Below are positions 36,245 through 44,544 of a stretch of DNA of 64,000 bases, piece by piece. The notes beneath the pieces are model-generated. The model was not told the DNA's origin. It worked only from the letters and a program-made list of their open reading frames with translations, and did not search any database. Origin of the DNA: CAZBME01 sp964645835 (lineage in GTDB: Bacteria > Desulfobacterota > Syntrophia > Syntrophales > UBA8958); NCBI GenBank assembly GCA_964645835.1, contig CAZYDG010000092.1:1-64000 (forward strand). Reading direction: 5' to 3'. Position 1 is the first letter of the stretch; every line of letters starts with the position of its first letter. Both the position numbers and the translations under genes were made by a program.

Positions 36245-37954
36245 ATGGCGATTAAACCGGCGAATCTTCTGTACGGCGTTGATGAAAAACCGCCCCTGCA
36301 AATCATTATCATCCTTGCCATTCAGCACATCTTCTTTTTAACGAGCGGGTTGATCGTGGCGACTATCGTGATGCGCGAAGTCGGCGGTTCTCATGAATTG
36401 ATCAACAGCGTCATCAGCATGGCGATGATCGCCGGCGGGATCGCCACCATCATTCAGGCCTTGGGCAAAGGCCCTTTCGGCAGCGGGTACCTCTGTACGG
36501 AAGGTATCGATCCCACGTTCATTTCCACATCGATCCTCGCAGGCACAACGGGCGGCATCTCTCTCATCTTTGGTATTACTATCGTCTCCGGCGTTATTGA
36601 ATGCCTGCTCTCCCGTGTCATTCATAAGCTAAGAATTCTTTTCCCGCCGGAAGTGACGGGTGTGGTCCTCGCCATGGTAGGTCTTAACATCATCCCTATC
36701 ATGATGACGAATTTCTTCAGTATCAACAGCATCAACGATCCCGTGGAGACCAATAATGTCCTGGTCGCTGTCATCACACTCTTTTTTATGGTGGCCACGA
36801 ATGTCTGGAGCAAGGGCAAACTGCGGCTTTACTCCGTTATTATCGGCATGGTAATCGGCTATATTGCGGCATATGTCCTGGGTGTTTTAAAGCCTTCCGA
36901 TATTGACCGTTTTTCCTATCTGCCGATCATAGCTTTCCCCGATCTGTCCTATATAAGCTGGTCTTTCAATACAGCGCTTCTAGTCCCGATCCTCGTCGCC
37001 ACCATCGCCTCCACCTTAAAAGGTGTCGCCACCCTGACCATGTGCCAGAAGGTCAACGACGCCGAATGGAAACGGCCCGACCTGGAAAACATCGGCAAGG
37101 GCACATTTGCCGACGGCATCGCCTCAATCCTCGGTGGGCTGATGGGCGGATTAGGACAATCACTCTATGCTGCAAGCGTGGGCCTTTCCATGGCCACAGG
37201 AGCGACAAGCCGCGTCATCGCCTTTTTCACAGGGGGCATCTTCATTGGGCTCGCCTTTTTGCCGAAGCTTACCGCAATTTTCAGCATCATGCCCAAGCCG
37301 GTCATGGGAGGAGCACTTCTATTCATGGTATCGTTCATGGTGATTTCGGGCATCCAGATCATGACCTCCCGCATGATCGACATCCGAAAGACCTTCGTTA
37401 TCGCCATATCGCTCATCTTCGGCATCAGCGTGGACATTTTTCCAAGCCTCTATCGTAACGTCCATCCCTATTTACAGCCCTTTTTCAGTTCTTCTCTGGC
37501 GGTAACAACCTTGCTCGCCATGTTCCTTAATCTTCTTTTCAGGATCGGCATTTCCAAGCGAGAGTTTCTTGAATTGATCCCCGGTGTCGATTCCTCACGG
37601 AAAATATTTGATTTCATGGAAAACCAGGGTGCTGCCTGGGGTGGGCGCAGCGAGGTTTTTCAGAAGGCTAAAATGGCCGTCAACGAATTTCTGGAAGCCG
37701 TCCCCAGTCTCAATATACAGGACGAAAAGATTATTGCCGATGTCTTCTTTGACGAATTCAATCTCGATATCACGATCCATTACCACGGAATCCCCATGGA
37801 ATTTCCCCTGGCCTGCCCTTCTCCGGACGAAATTCTGGATGACGATACAGCCGGCGTCCGTCTCGCCGGATACCTTGTCAAGCAATATGCGGACGAGGTC
37901 AAGATAGAACTTGTGAATAGCCAATGTGTGCTGAAAATCCATTTCGATCATTAA
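36245..37954 (+). CDS. NCS2 purine/pyrimidine permease with C-terminal cytosolic extension
   Basis: 569 residues from the ATG at 36245 (a TTG 18 bases earlier is possible). The first 455 residues form a 12-14 helix NCS2 permease (GTTGGISLIFG, FFPPEVTGVVLAMVGL-like and LNIIPIMMTNFF segments, then QSLYAASVGLSMATGATSR). The last 110 residues are soluble and begin after RKIFDFMENQGAAWGGR. They resemble a degenerate GHKL/anti-sigma ATPase-like domain (DEKIIADVFFDEFNLDITIHYHG). Such a tail is absent from UraA and XanQ. It probably regulates uptake. The gene ends 11 bases before the PqqD-like gene. Confidence 0.85.
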   Translation: MAIKPANLLYGVDEKPPLQIIIILAIQHIFFLTSGLIVATIVMREVGGSHELINSVISMAMIAGGIATIIQALGKGPFGSGYLCTEGIDPTFISTSILAGTTGGISLIFGITIVSGVIECLLSRVIHKLRILFPPEVTGVVLAMVGLNIIPIMMTNFFSINSINDPVETNNVLVAVITLFFMVATNVWSKGKLRLYSVIIGMVIGYIAAYVLGVLKPSDIDRFSYLPIIAFPDLSYISWSFNTALLVPILVATIASTLKGVATLTMCQKVNDAEWKRPDLENIGKGTFADGIASILGGLMGGLGQSLYAASVGLSMATGATSRVIAFFTGGIFIGLAFLPKLTAIFSIMPKPVMGGALLFMVSFMVISGIQIMTSRMIDIRKTFVIAISLIFGISVDIFPSLYRNVHPYLQPFFSSSLAVTTLLAMFLNLLFRIGISKREFLELIPGVDSSRKIFDFMENQGAAWGGRSEVFQKAKMAVNEFLEAVPSLNIQDEKIIADVFFDEFNLDITIHYHGIPMEFPLACPSPDEILDDDTAGVRLAGYLVKQYADEVKIELVNSQCVLKIHFDH

Positions 37955-37965
37955 TTAATGAAAAG

Positions 37966-38250
37966 ATGAACACGGAAAAATATCTCGTTGCCAACCCATC
38001 TATCGTCCTGCGAGAGGAATTCGACGATTGGGCCATCTTGTTCGATCCCGATACGGGCAACGCCTTCGGCTTGAATCCTATCGGCGTCCTGATCTGGAAA
38101 TGTCTGGATGGCCATCACAGCACGGAATCCATTATATCAACCATCAGGGAGATGGCAGAAGGAATCCCGGATGACATGCAAGATCATGTCATCGGCTTCA
38201 TAAAAACAGCCGTCGATCTGGGTTTAGCCACCTATGATATGCAAGGATGA
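37966..38250 (+). CDS. scmD: PqqD-like peptide chaperone (ScmD-type)
   Basis: 94 residues from the ATG at 37966. The fold is the PqqD/RRE three-strand plus helices type, with WAILFDPDTGNAFGLNPIGVLIWKCLDG matching the family core (G-x-x-x-x-L-N-x-x-G-x-x-I-W). PqqD domains bind the leader of a ribosomally made peptide and present it to a radical SAM enzyme, and here two radical SAM/SPASM genes follow. The layout and size fit ScmD of the SynChlorMet cassette as I recall it. It overlaps nothing; the next gene starts 4 bases after its stop. Confidence 0.85.
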   Translation: MNTEKYLVANPSIVLREEFDDWAILFDPDTGNAFGLNPIGVLIWKCLDGHHSTESIISTIREMAEGIPDDMQDHVIGFIKTAVDLGLATYDMQG

Positions 38251-38254
38251 TCAC

Positions 38255-39379
38255 GTGACTGAACCCGTCATGAAAACGCCGCGCTCCGTTGATGTTGCAA
38301 TTACAAGTTTTTGCAACCTGCGGTGCGCCTATTGCAGTCATTTTACGGGACCCGGCGATGTAGGCACCGATCTTCCGCTTCCCGAATGGCTCCGATTCAT
38401 TGAGGAACTGGGGCGAGCCACCGTAATGAATGTCACGCTATCCGGAGGCGAGCCTTTTTTTCGATCCGATCTCAAGGCCATAATTTCCGGCATCGTAGCC
38501 AGTCGAATGCGCTTCTCCATCCTGACCAACGGCACCCTGATCGATAATGAGATGGCCGCCTTTCTGGCGTCGACACGCCGTTGCCATTCGATCCAGGTGT
38601 CCATTGACGGCGCAGTGGACATCACCCATGATGCGTTCAGGGGCAAAGGTAATTTTTCACGAGCAATAGAGGGCATCCGGATCTTACAGAAACATAATCT
38701 TCCCGCCACGGTCCGTGTGACGATTCACCGGAAAAACGTTCATGAGCTGACCGCCGTGGCCAAGCTGCTATTGGATGAAATCGGCCTCCCTGCATTTTCT
38801 ACCAATTCTGCCAGCCACATGGGCCTTTGCCGGAAAAACGCCGATCAGACCCAGTTAACTGCCGACGAATATTCCCTGGCCATTGAAATGCTCATGGAAC
38901 TTACCGGTATCTACCCGGGACGGATTAATGCCACAGCGGGACCTCTGGCGGATGGCCTGGCATGGATGGAGATGGAGAGAGCCCGCCTCAATCATGAGCC
39001 TCCCATGGATGGCCGGGGCTTTCTCACGGGCTGCAGCGGTCCCCGGCAAACCCTTGCCATCCGTGCCGACGGCGTATTTGTCCCTTGCCAGCAACTCGGC
39101 CATATTGCTCTGGGGCGCATCAACGACGACGATCTTGTACAGGTCTGGCAGCAACATGCGGAATTACATGTTCTCCGGGACCGCCACCGGATCCCTCTTG
39201 ACCAGTTCGACTTTTGCCGGGATTGTGCATACATTCCCTACTGCACGGGTAACTGCCCGGCCACGGCTTATACCATAGCGGGTCATGCCAACCATCCCAG
39301 CCCTGACGCCTGTTTGCGTCTTTTTATGGAAAAAGGCGGGCACCTGCCGGAGCGTCTATTTTCTCAAATGATCTCTTGA
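38255..39379 (+). CDS. scmE: Radical SAM/SPASM peptide-modifying enzyme (ScmE-type)
   Basis: 374 residues from a GTG at 38255 with AAGGA 7 bases before it; an ATG at 38234 lies inside scmD and is less likely. The 4Fe-4S cluster motif is Cys20, Cys24 and Cys27 (CNLRCAYC). The C-terminal SPASM part has GCSGPRQTLAIRADGVFVPCQQ and CRDCAYIPYCTGNCP, giving auxiliary cluster ligands. In the PqqE/AlbA-like group such enzymes crosslink or modify a precursor peptide. It works with the PqqD-like protein upstream and the second enzyme downstream. Confidence 0.88.
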   Translation: MTEPVMKTPRSVDVAITSFCNLRCAYCSHFTGPGDVGTDLPLPEWLRFIEELGRATVMNVTLSGGEPFFRSDLKAIISGIVASRMRFSILTNGTLIDNEMAAFLASTRRCHSIQVSIDGAVDITHDAFRGKGNFSRAIEGIRILQKHNLPATVRVTIHRKNVHELTAVAKLLLDEIGLPAFSTNSASHMGLCRKNADQTQLTADEYSLAIEMLMELTGIYPGRINATAGPLADGLAWMEMERARLNHEPPMDGRGFLTGCSGPRQTLAIRADGVFVPCQQLGHIALGRINDDDLVQVWQQHAELHVLRDRHRIPLDQFDFCRDCAYIPYCTGNCPATAYTIAGHANHPSPDACLRLFMEKGGHLPERLFSQMIS

Positions 39380-39395
39380 GGCTTCTTCATATTTT

Positions 39396-40481
39396 ATGAC
39401 CCCGTCCATTTCCTATCCCTTGAACCAACTCTATTTTTATTTGACGGATACCTGTAACTGCCGCTGCCGCCATTGCTGGATTGAACCTCGATATACGGCC
39501 GAAGGCAAGATGTCTGACGGTCTCGATGCGGCCCTGTTTGAATCCATTCTCGATCAGGCATTGCCATTGGGGCTTGCCGGGATAAAGCTGACCGGCGGGG
39601 AACCCCTGCTCCATCCCCACATCCATAAGCTACTCGACTCGGCACGGCATAGGAATATCAGCCTCACCTTGGAGACAAACGGTATTCTTTGCACATCCGA
39701 TATGGCCTCGCGACTGGCAGATTTCGGAAACATATCCGTTGCTGTCAGTCTCGACGGGGCAGATGGCAAAACGCACGATTTTATCAGGGGTAGGAAAGGC
39801 TGTTTTGACGCCGCTGTCGCTGGGATTAAAAATCTTGTCCGGTGCGGATTAAAGCCCCAGATAATCATGACCATTATGGACCGGAACAAGGGCCAGATGG
39901 GATATTTGGTCGAACTTGCCGAGTCCCTGGACGCCGGGTCCGTCAAATTCAATGTTCTTCAACCGACGGCACGGGGGGAACGGCTCCATGATACGGGAGA
40001 AATGCTGGAGATTGAAGAATTGATCGCCTTGGGCAAATGGGTTGACGATACTTTATGCACCACGGCAACTATCCCCGTCAGCTTTCATCAGCCACCGGCA
40101 TTTCGCAGGATGGGGAAAATGTTCGGTAATGGAGGGGATGGTTGCCAGACTTGCGGCATCTTGGGCATCATGGGCGTCCTGGCGGATGGGTCTTATGCCC
40201 TTTGCGGCATCGGCGCCACCGTCCCGGAAATGATTTTCGGCCATGCCGCCACGAACAAACTCGAAGCCATCTGGCGGAACCATCCCGTATTAACCGAAAT
40301 TCGGGATGGCCTTCCGCATCAGATGACGGGCGTTTGCACACGCTGCTTATTGAAGCGTTTTTGCCTTGGCAGTTGCCTTGCCCAGAATTACTATCGGCGA
40401 AATGACCTATGGGCGCCGTTCTGGTATTGCGAAGATGCCTACGAGAAAGGGCTTTTCCCCGATTCAAGGCTGAGACCATGA
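39396..40481 (+). CDS. scmF: Radical SAM/SPASM peptide-modifying enzyme (ScmF-type)
   Basis: 361 residues. The radical SAM cluster ligands are Cys20, Cys24 and Cys27 (CNCRCRHC, with an extra Cys22). The SPASM region has CQTCGILGIMGVLADGSYALCG and CTRCLLKRFCLGSCL. It is clearly different from the preceding enzyme (no close similarity outside the fold), so the two probably make different modifications or act in sequence. It lies 16 bases after scmE. The gene ends 20 bases from a convergent gene for an exported Cys-rich protein. Confidence 0.88.
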   Translation: MTPSISYPLNQLYFYLTDTCNCRCRHCWIEPRYTAEGKMSDGLDAALFESILDQALPLGLAGIKLTGGEPLLHPHIHKLLDSARHRNISLTLETNGILCTSDMASRLADFGNISVAVSLDGADGKTHDFIRGRKGCFDAAVAGIKNLVRCGLKPQIIMTIMDRNKGQMGYLVELAESLDAGSVKFNVLQPTARGERLHDTGEMLEIEELIALGKWVDDTLCTTATIPVSFHQPPAFRRMGKMFGNGGDGCQTCGILGIMGVLADGSYALCGIGATVPEMIFGHAATNKLEAIWRNHPVLTEIRDGLPHQMTGVCTRCLLKRFCLGSCLAQNYYRRNDLWAPFWYCEDAYEKGLFPDSRLRP

Positions 40482-40500
40482 TTCAATTCTAAAGCTCTGG

Positions 40501-41307
40501 TTAATTCGAGTCAAGATTACTGCAGTTGACATAACCACAAGATATAAGTCTTGCTATGCCAACTATACAGCCAATAGTGGATGAAACATTAGCTGCACCA
40601 AGACTAAAACAACTAATGCAGTGTAAGGCAGTTTGTACGGTTCCAAATACTTTTGTGGCACTGCATAAGCCCGTTGACAGTATATCTTTCAGAGAACCAA
40701 TTGTGATATCAATACCTAGCGTTTTACCTATACAGGCTAATATATCCGAAACGTCTGTCGATTCCGAGCCAAAATTTCGCGATGCCCTATCATCTAGTGT
40801 CGCATGCGGTGTCTTACGTAGTGTCATATCTGGAACTATTACTTGTGATAAGTCAGTAAATTGTACTTCGCTTTTAGTCTTTGCTTCGATTTGATCTTGT
40901 GAAATGACTATAACAGAATCACCCTTTCCATAGATTTTAGCCTCATTTTGACCACTTTTGTTAGGCGAAATATCCATGAAGAAATACTCATTCTTATCTT
41001 TCATATAATACATATATAATTGCTTATCTTGGTCTTTCTGGTCAATCAGTGGAATTATTATGATACTGGTACCAGGACCATTTTTACAGTTGTTTCCGAT
41101 TAGATAAGCATTACTTTTTTTATAAATATTCGTAGCTTGCAACTTATTCATTGCTAGTTTTATATTACCATCATCTAAAGCCTTGATGTCGACTATTTGA
41201 GCTTCTTTGCCAAGAGATAATGGGGCTGCATGTATTTTAAACGTCGGAGAAATAATTAAGATAATTAATAGTGTTAAAGCAACAACCTTCATCATTTGAA
41301 ATTTCAT
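40501..41307 (-). CDS. Exported protein with Cys-rich hydrophobic tail, halocin C8-like architecture
   Basis: 268 residues from the ATG at 41307; AAGGTGG lies 10 bases upstream, whereas the ATG at 41316 is only 1 base away. A signal peptide (VALTLLIILIISPTFKIHA) is followed by a soluble region (about 30-185). The last 80 residues are a hydrophobic, Gly/Ala/Ser-rich tail with seven cysteines (DILACIGK, STGLCSAT, ALHCISCF, IGCIVG, ISCGYVNC). Halocin C8 precursors have the same plan: signal peptide, immunity region, then a Cys-rich bacteriocin of about 76 residues. The gene is AT-rich beside its neighbours, hinting at transfer. The bacteriocin role is inference from architecture. Confidence 0.65.
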   Translation of the reverse strand: MKFQMMKVVALTLLIILIISPTFKIHAAPLSLGKEAQIVDIKALDDGNIKLAMNKLQATNIYKKSNAYLIGNNCKNGPGTSIIIIPLIDQKDQDKQLYMYYMKDKNEYFFMDISPNKSGQNEAKIYGKGDSVIVISQDQIEAKTKSEVQFTDLSQVIVPDMTLRKTPHATLDDRASRNFGSESTDVSDILACIGKTLGIDITIGSLKDILSTGLCSATKVFGTVQTALHCISCFSLGAANVSSTIGCIVGIARLISCGYVNCSNLDSN

Positions 41308-41368
41308 TGAATACATTCCACCTTATTGTGATTTGCATACAAAGAACATTAGAAACACACGCCATGTC

Positions 41369-41490
41369 TTATAAGTACTTACAGTCCTCAACGCACTCGG
41401 CGCCTCCGGCATTGAGGATAGACACGAAAGACCGGCTAACCTTGACAACCTTCTTTTCATAATCCAGTTTGTGAACTGGTCTTCACTCAT
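41369..41490 (-). pseudogene. Candidate modified-peptide precursor, probably frameshifted
   Basis: AAAGGAGG lies 5 bases before an ATG at 41490 (MSEDQFTN). A second frame joins almost at once and reads LDYEKKVVKVSRSFVSILN, then AGGAECVEDCKYL and a stop at 41369-41371. The second frame has the genome's codon bias and a typical precursor shape: a charged leader (YEKKVVKV) and a short Gly/Cys tail. One missing base near 41466-41470 would restore about 41 residues. In the uninterrupted first frame the ORF runs to 41323 as a Ser/Arg-rich 55-residue peptide, less protein-like. It lies upstream of the halocin-like gene, same strand, and about 0.9 kb from the radical SAM genes. Confidence 0.35.
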
Positions 41491-41955
41491 CTTGCCTCCT
41501 TTGCGGGTAGCTAACCATAATTATGTTGCAGCAGTTTAAAGGTAATGTGAAGAATTGGTGAAAGATTGTATGAGGGCCAAGCTCTGAGAAAACGGACAAG
41601 TCCTTAGGCTAATCCAACGGCAAAGACAGCAGTTGCGAGAACAGTATGGGAAATGGTGCCCTCCCGGAAGTCGGGTAACGATAATAACTCAACTTTCGCA
41701 AGGAGTAAGCTTTGGAACGACCGACCAGCTCATTCTGTTCATATTATCAACTGACGTAAGATTATACCTACGTATCTTCATCCATTTATCTGCCATTGTC
41801 ATCACGGAAAAGCATGACTATTCTGAGTCAAGATAGAATGACTTCAATATCATTTTCATCCATAGCACTGATTCAGCCAGGCCCCGTTCACAGTAACTAT
41901 GAATCCGGATACGGCATGGGTAAGGTGATGATTTAGCAAAGGGAAGGGATGAAGA
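41491..41955. other. Intergenic region between the peptide locus and the cytochrome gene
   Basis: About 460 bases. A single CGGACAAGTC at 41593-41602 matches the repeated decamer at the window's left edge, perhaps a trace of the same insertion element. A 67-codon frame at 41633-41836 is not convincing. No other structure is seen. Confidence 0.4.
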
Positions 41956-42675
41956 ATGGAATTTCTATATCAGGCTCTGGAGAAACTGGTGTTCGGCCAC
42001 CCGATCCACCCTCCCAGCGCTCATATGCCGACCGGGCTCCTTGTTGCTGCTTTCATCTTCCTTCTTATAAGTCTTGTTCCCAAATACATTGATTACCAAA
42101 CAACAGCCAGACGCTGCCTCATGATGGCCGCGATCTTTTTTTTACCAACGGTGTTCTTGGGAATCACCGACTGGATGCATTACTATGCCGGGATACGATC
42201 ATATTATATAACAATGAAGATAATCCTGAGCGTCGTGCTCGCTCTGTTTCTTTTGGTGACGGTAATACTGGAAATAAAAGGAGGTCCGCTTATTGCGAAA
42301 ATTGGCATGTATTTTCTTTGTGTTGCTGCCGTGGTCGGAATCGGATATTTCGGGGGGGCGCTTGTCTTTCCGGACAAGAGTGCAATAGCTTCTGCCGCCG
42401 ATGCGGATGTAAAGAAGGGGGCGGAACTCTATGCGGTCAATTGCGCGAGCTGCCACCCGGATGGGGGAAACGTAATCAATCCGAAATACCCCGTTAAGGG
42501 ATCTATCCTGATGAAAGACTCCGGCTCATTCACCCAATTCAACCGAAATCCTGTAAAAACCGACGGATCGGAAAGTATGATGCCCGCCTTCTCGAAGGAG
42601 AAACTGAGCGACCAGGAAATGAAGCAGATATATCAATACATCAACACCGTCCTGGCCGGACAGAAAGCTTCCTGA
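41956..42675 (+). CDS. DUF2231 membrane protein fused to cytochrome c
   Basis: 239 residues. Four membrane helices (about 25-150) carry the DUF2231 pattern (HPIHPPSAHMPTGLLVAAFIF). After about residue 150 a soluble c-type cytochrome follows, with the haem site CASCH and the axial Met probably in MMPAFS. The domain faces the periplasm. The likely role is electron transfer, with the partner unknown. AGGGATGAAGA before the ATG is a usable ribosome-binding site. Transcribed alone, before the TRAP operon. Confidence 0.88.
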   Translation: MEFLYQALEKLVFGHPIHPPSAHMPTGLLVAAFIFLLISLVPKYIDYQTTARRCLMMAAIFFLPTVFLGITDWMHYYAGIRSYYITMKIILSVVLALFLLVTVILEIKGGPLIAKIGMYFLCVAAVVGIGYFGGALVFPDKSAIASAADADVKKGAELYAVNCASCHPDGGNVINPKYPVKGSILMKDSGSFTQFNRNPVKTDGSESMMPAFSKEKLSDQEMKQIYQYINTVLAGQKAS

Positions 42676-42961
42676 CGTAGCCTGCTTTATTCATACGGCA
42701 ACGATCCACTCATATCACACAATGCCATTGGAGCGCCATCAAGAGGCGCGAAACTACATCAAAATCTGTTCAATTCATATTTTCATCGAAACAAGCAGAC
42801 ATAAACCCATCCTGTACTTGCTGTGTATCCATTTAAATATTCCATGCATATGCAGCAGGTCATTTTTTAACTTGCAATATTAGTGTCCTTTAATAATATA
42901 GTCACCGCTCACGTAAACGAGCACCGGAGTGGCAACCGTGTTAAACGAAAGGAGGCTCTTT

Positions 42962-43990
42962 ATGGAGATAACCAGGCGTAGTTTTCTCATTGGCAGTTTA
43001 CTTGCAGTCCCATCGATCACACTTTTCAACCGTTTTTCTTTTTCCGCAAATCCTGTCAATCTCAAGATTTCCCACCAGTTCCCCGGAGGCACGATATCCG
43101 AGGGAGACTTCCGTGACCGGCTCTGCAGAATGTTCGCCGCAGAGCTCCAGAAGCGGACCAGAGGAGTTTACACGGCCACCGTCTATCCGGGTTCATCCCT
43201 GATGAAGACCAATGCCCAGCTCAACGCGGCACGCAAAGGAGCCCTTGATATGACGCTCTTCCCCATTGCATACGCGGGCGGCGAGATTCCCGAATTAAAC
43301 ATCGGATTGATGCCGGGCGTTGTAACTTCTTATGAGCAGGGGATGAAGTGGAAGCATGCAGAAGCCGGCAAGTACCTTTCTCAGATACTCTGGGAAAAAG
43401 GGATTGTCATCGTAAGCTGGGTCTGGCAGGCGGGAGGTGTTGCCAGCCGCGATCATGCAGTTGTAGAACCGGAGGACGCAAAAAAGCTCAAAATACGTGG
43501 CGGCAGTCGCGAGATGGACATGGTACTCAAGGCCGCAGGCGCTTCCGTCATTTCACTTCCTTCGAACGAAATTTACCAGTCCATGCAGACGGGTGCCCTT
43601 GATGCCGCCATGACGTCATCGACAAGCCTGATCTCTTTCCGTCTCGAGGAAATAGCCAAGAACCTGACCACAGGTCGGGGCAAAGCCTACTGGTTCATGT
43701 TTGAACCGCTTCTCCTGTCGCGGGCCATATATGAGAAGATGCCCAAAGATGTTCAGTCCACGGTGCTCGCTATCGGCGCCGAACTGGAACAGTTTGCCAT
43801 CAAAGCTGCAAAAGCGGATGATCAGGCCGTCGCCAACGTCTATAAGAAACGGGGCGCCAAAGTCTATGACCTTTCCGCCGCGACCGTAAAGAAATGGCAG
43901 ACACTTGCCAGGAATACTGCCTGGAAGGATTATGCCGCTAAAAGTCCGCGCTGTGCGCAGATGTTGAAGCTTGTTGAGAAAACCCTATGA
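42962..43990 (+). CDS. dctP: TRAP transporter substrate-binding protein DctP
   Basis: 342 residues from the ATG at 42962, supported by AAAGGAGG. The signal has twin-Arg character (MEITRRSFLIGSLLAVPSI) and may be Tat-dependent. The body has the DctP pattern (KISHQFPGG at the N-terminus, KLKIRGGSREMDMVLKAAGA, ALDAAMTSSTSL). It binds an organic anion in the periplasm. It is the first gene of a dctPQM-type operon. Confidence 0.93.
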   Translation: MEITRRSFLIGSLLAVPSITLFNRFSFSANPVNLKISHQFPGGTISEGDFRDRLCRMFAAELQKRTRGVYTATVYPGSSLMKTNAQLNAARKGALDMTLFPIAYAGGEIPELNIGLMPGVVTSYEQGMKWKHAEAGKYLSQILWEKGIVIVSWVWQAGGVASRDHAVVEPEDAKKLKIRGGSREMDMVLKAAGASVISLPSNEIYQSMQTGALDAAMTSSTSLISFRLEEIAKNLTTGRGKAYWFMFEPLLLSRAIYEKMPKDVQSTVLAIGAELEQFAIKAAKADDQAVANVYKKRGAKVYDLSAATVKKWQTLARNTAWKDYAAKSPRCAQMLKLVEKTL

Positions 43991-44544
43991 GCAGCGATCC
44001 GGAAAACATTGGAGATGCCGGAGAGTTCCGGAATAAAGCAAACAGTCCGCTTGAAGTAATTATACATGTTTACAACAGCATTAATGAATGGATCATGCGG
44101 CTCTCATCCATTGCCATTCTCGCTGCCTCATGTGTCCTAACTCTGAGCGTGCTCCTGCGCTATTTCCTGAAGGTTCCCACAGACTGGCAGGACGAGGTGG
44201 CGGTATTCCTTCTCGTCGGCTGCGTCTTTATGTGCGGCGCCTACGTTCAGTCGCAGCGTCATCACGTCGGCATCGAAGCACTGGCGAGCATCCTTCCGAA
44301 GGGCCTTGACAAGGTCCGGATGGTGCTCGTCGATATCGCGTCTTTTGCATTCTGTTCCTTCTTTTCCTGGAAATCCTGGCTCCTCTTCTATGAAGCCTAT
44401 ACGGGCGGCCATACGACGTCATCGGCGTTCGCACCGCCCCTCTGGGTGCCATACGGGCTTATGGCGCTGGGTATGACCAACCTGTCTTTGCAGCTGATCA
44501 TTCAGATTTTATCTTACTTCAACAGAAAGAAGGAACCGGCATGA
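43987..44544 (+). CDS. dctQ: TRAP transporter small permease DctQ
   Basis: 185 residues with four membrane segments (SSIAILAASCVLTLSVLLRY, VAVFLLVGCVFMCGAYVQ and two more) and the DWQDEVAVF motif typical of DctQ. It overlaps dctP and dctM by 4 bases each (ATGA). Confidence 0.92.
   Translation: MSSDPENIGDAGEFRNKANSPLEVIIHVYNSINEWIMRLSSIAILAASCVLTLSVLLRYFLKVPTDWQDEVAVFLLVGCVFMCGAYVQSQRHHVGIEALASILPKGLDKVRMVLVDIASFAFCSFFSWKSWLLFYEAYTGGHTTSSAFAPPLWVPYGLMALGMTNLSLQLIIQILSYFNRKKEPA

Noticed and set aside
41323..41490. The uninterrupted 55-residue frame starting at the same ATG as the candidate precursor
   Set aside because: Its Ser/Arg/Leu-rich sequence lacks the pattern expected of a functional peptide, while the alternative frame has normal codon use. 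Not fully excluded, because its stop lies next to the following gene's ribosome-binding site.
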